Below, one piece after another: positions 62,207-64,000 of a DNA stretch of 64,000 nt; positions within the stretch are counted from its first letter, which is position 1; each line of letters starts with the position of its first letter. The position numbers and the translations under genes are program-made. The notes under the pieces are model-generated. The model was not told where the DNA came from. It saw nothing but the letters and a program-made list of their open reading frames with translations, and searched no databases. The stretch is from Deltaproteobacteria bacterium (lineage in GTDB: Bacteria > Myxococcota_A > Polyangia > GCA-2747355 > JADLHG01), in the NCBI GenBank assembly GCA_020848905.1, contig JADLHG010000032.1, positions 1 through 64,000 of the forward strand, written 5' to 3'.

Positions 62207-63626
62207 CCCGCGCGGCTTCCTGAAGGTGACGCGGGTCAAGGAGGGCGAGCGCCCGGTGGCCGAACGGGTGCGCGACTACCGCGAGGTCACCCTCCCCTCC
62301 CCCTTCGCCGAGGTGCAGGCGCAGGCCTCGCGCTGCATGGACTGCGGCATCCCTTTCTGCCACTCGGGCTGCCCGCTCGGGAACCTCATCCCGGAGTGGA
62401 ACGACCTCTTCTATCGCGGGCGTCTCGACGAGGCGGCGCGGCGGTTGCTCGCCACGAACAACTTCCCCGAGATCACGGGGCGCGTCTGCCCCGCCCCGTG
62501 CGAGGCCTCCTGCGTGCTGAACCTCGAGGAGAGCCCCGTCACGATCAAGCTCGTCGAGCGCACTCTCGGGGATCACGTCCTGCACGGCGAGCTCGCCGAA
62601 CCCCTGCCGAAGCAGACTTCGACCGGCAGGCGCGTCGCCGTCGTCGGCTCGGGGCCCGCGGGGCTCGCTGCGGCGCAACAGCTCGCGCGGGCGGGGCACG
62701 CGGTAACGGTCTTCGAGCGCGACGACCGGCTGGGGGGCCTGCTGCGCTACGGGATCCCGGACTTCAAGCTCGAAAAGGATCTGCTCGACCGGCGCCTGGC
62801 GCAGCTCGCGGCGGAGGGGGTGAAGTTCGTCACCGGCGTGGAGGTGGGGGGCACGCTGCCGGTGGCGACTCTGCGACGCGAGGCCGACGCCCTGCTCTTC
62901 GCGATGGGAGCGCGTCAGCCACGAAACCTGACCGTCCCGGGGCGCGAGCTCCCCGGGATTCACTTCGCGATGGACTTCCTCACCCAGCAGAACCGCCGCG
63001 TGGCCGGCGACGCGCTCTCCGACGAAGCGCCCATCTCGGCCCAGGGCAAGGCCGTGGTCGTGATCGGCGGCGGGGACACCGGCGCGGATTGCGTGGGCAC
63101 CGCGGTCCGCCAGGGGGCGAGCCGGGTGCTGCAGCTCGAGCTTCTCCCCGAGCCCCCCGAGAGGCGACGCGCGGAGAACCCCTGGCCAGAGTGGCCTCTG
63201 GTCTTCCGGAGCTCGACCTCGCACGCGGAGGGCGCCGTGCGGGCCTTCGCCCTCTCGACGGTGGCCTTCGAAGGGAATGCAGCCGGCGTGACCCACCTGC
63301 GCACGACACGCGTGAGCTGGGAGGACGGCCGCCCGCATCCCGTCCCCGGCTCGGAGGAGCGGCTCCCCGCCGAGCTCGTGCTCCTCGCGATGGGCTTCGT
63401 GGGGCCCGAGCCGCGCGGCCTGCTCGAGGAGCTTGCGCTCGCCCGCGACGCGCGCGGAAACGTGACCGTCGGGCCCGACGGCGCGACGAGCGAACCCGGC
63501 GTCTTCGCCGCGGGTGACCTCTCGCGCGGCCCGTCGCTGGTGGTCTGGGCTCTCGCCGACGGACGCAGAGCGGCGGCGGGGATCGAAGCCTACCTCCGAT
63601 CGGCCGCCGCCTCGCGCGGTCAGTAG
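62199..63626 (+). CDS. gltD: Glutamate synthase small subunit
   Basis: This 475-residue flavoprotein feeds NADPH electrons into the large subunit. The N-terminal Cys clusters are [20 protein letters not shown] and [12 protein letters not shown], binding two [4Fe-4S]. FAD binding follows with [16 protein letters not shown], then the NADPH site [16 protein letters not shown], and the FAD-closing [11 protein letters not shown]. It is the same fold as the middle of the oxidoreductase fusion at 42285-44570. Its start overlaps the end of gltB, so the two are cotranscribed and coupled. Confidence 0.97.
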   Translation: MGDPRGFLKVTRVKEGERPVAERVRDYREVTLPSPFAEVQAQASRCMDCGIPFCHSGCPLGNLIPEWNDLFYRGRLDEAARRLLATNNFPEITGRVCPAPCEASCVLNLEESPVTIKLVERTLGDHVLHGELAEPLPKQTSTGRRVAVVGSGPAGLAAAQQLARAGHAVTVFERDDRLGGLLRYGIPDFKLEKDLLDRRLAQLAAEGVKFVTGVEVGGTLPVATLRREADALLFAMGARQPRNLTVPGRELPGIHFAMDFLTQQNRRVAGDALSDEAPISAQGKAVVVIGGGDTGADCVGTAVRQGASRVLQLELLPEPPERRRAENPWPEWPLVFRSSTSHAEGAVRAFALSTVAFEGNAAGVTHLRTTRVSWEDGRPHPVPGSEERLPAELVLLAMGFVGPEPRGLLEELALARDARGNVTVGPDGATSEPGVFAAGDLSRGPSLVVWALADGRRAAAGIEAYLRSAAASRGQ

Positions 63627-64000
63627 ATAGTCACGACCGCGCCGGTGACACCCGCCCCCACGCGGCTCGCGTTGACGAGACTCACCGCGCGATTGAGGCC
63701 GAGGTAGAGGTCGCCATCTCCGGCGAGCGCCCCGGGATCGGCGGCACCCGCCTCCTCGTCCTCCTGGAACAGGCAGAAGATCGAGCAGGGGCGCGCCCCG
63801 GGGAGCGGCGCCGGAGCCACCGCCTTCAGCGACGAGGCGACTCCGCCGACGAGCCGCAAGGCCTCGATCCGGTTGTGCCGGACCTGAAGCCGATACTTGC
63901 CACAGCCGGCGAGCGACACGAAGCCCGACAGGGGTGGCACGAGCGGCGAGGGGCTCCCGCCGGTCGCGTAGTCGTTGCCATAGATCGCCATCACGCACGA
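63620..64000 (-). CDS. Partial or short protein of unknown function at the window edge
   Basis: A leftward frame covers 63620 to the edge and ends VVTIY. A GTG at 63994 and an ATG at 63991 ([12 protein letters not shown]) could be starts, but the frame is still open at the edge, so the N-terminus may lie outside. Two Cys pairs (LAGCGK; RPCSIFC) occur. A hydrophobic or Ala/Leu-rich C-terminal half looks partly buried. I recognise no family. It converges on gltD, overlapping by seven bases. Confidence 0.5.
   Translation of the reverse strand, partial: SCVMAIYGNDYATGGSPSPLVPPLSGFVSLAGCGKYRLQVRHNRIEALRLVGGVASSLKAVAPAPLPGARPCSIFCLFQEDEEAGAADPGALAGDGDLYLGLNRAVSLVNASRVGAGVTGAVVTIY

Noticed and set aside
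57239-62239. A 1,666-codon leftward open frame covering gltB.
   Set aside because: It is antisense to a well-conserved glutamate synthase and has His/Arg/Glu-rich text of no family, as expected from high GC.
1-64000. tRNA or rRNA genes.
   Set aside because: No GTTCRA-type T-loop with a matching cloverleaf, or conserved rRNA stretch, was noticed, though a covariance search was not possible.

Overview
The window is a high-GC, gene-dense bacterial chromosome segment with about 48 genes, many overlapping by 1-8 bases (ATGA, GTGA and TGATG junctions). No rRNA, tRNA or CRISPR array was recognised. Several lipoproteins carry Asp/Ala/Gly-rich linkers behind the lipobox. There are also long multi-PAS histidine kinases, a sigma-54 activator, a serpin and a DodA-type dioxygenase. 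Together these suggest a Myxococcota-like (deltaproteobacterial) genome. That is an inference from gene content; no phylogenetic marker was tested.

Region 1 (1-11.9 kb) looks like accessory DNA. A leftward run starts with a WYL-domain regulator, continues with a 59-residue protein and a DUF2924 protein, and reaches a large serine recombinase. Divergent from the regulator is recA. The intergenic region holds two copies of TCTGAC-N7-GTCAGA. The recA-proximal copy overlaps a TTGTCAGAG-N8-TAACCT element that closely resembles the LexA-independent RecA-NDp promoter of actinobacteria, which WYL proteins (PafBC) control. Next come a decayed RhuM-like gene, a YhaO/YhaN (SbcD/SbcC-like) nuclease-ATPase pair and a Fic AMPylase. 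I read this as a mobile-element-linked DNA-damage/repair module.

Region 2 (12-26 kb) holds small metabolic and housekeeping genes: DUF6544, DUF1801, a methyltransferase and a DODA-like dioxygenase. It also holds a two-component pair, a sigma-54 activator and a membrane histidine kinase. These are followed by a good -24/-12 element in front of a receiver protein and a surface-repeat protein. A leftward block follows with an SRPBCC protein, two alpha/beta hydrolases, a Dyp peroxidase and secreted proteins.

Region 3 (26.3-40.2 kb) contains an O-methyltransferase and an exported aldehyde dehydrogenase that lacks its general-base Glu. It also contains lipoproteins, an RlmI-like rRNA methyltransferase, and a 3.5-kb cassette (VWA lipoprotein, SDR, GH5 glycoceramidase-like lipoprotein). 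An ungapped direct repeat of about 270 bp at about 79% identity (offset exactly 3,750) flanks the cassette. Each repeat copy joins the 3' end of rlmI to the antisense 3' end of a DNA methyltransferase gene. In each copy one half is functional and the other is a fossil, so the cassette seems to have been inserted between two formerly convergent genes.

Region 4 (40.2-57.6 kb) has a 2-oxoacid:acceptor oxidoreductase operon whose gamma subunit is fused to a GltD-like flavoprotein and a two-cluster ferredoxin. It also has RsgA, a serpin, a lipoprotein with a 15-bp minisatellite, a HEAT/THUMP-like RNA methyltransferase, an SDR, a cysteine desulfurase, a hybrid kinase and a molybdopterin oxidoreductase. 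Region 5 (57.7-63.6 kb) is gltBD (glutamate synthase), followed by a gene cut by the window edge.
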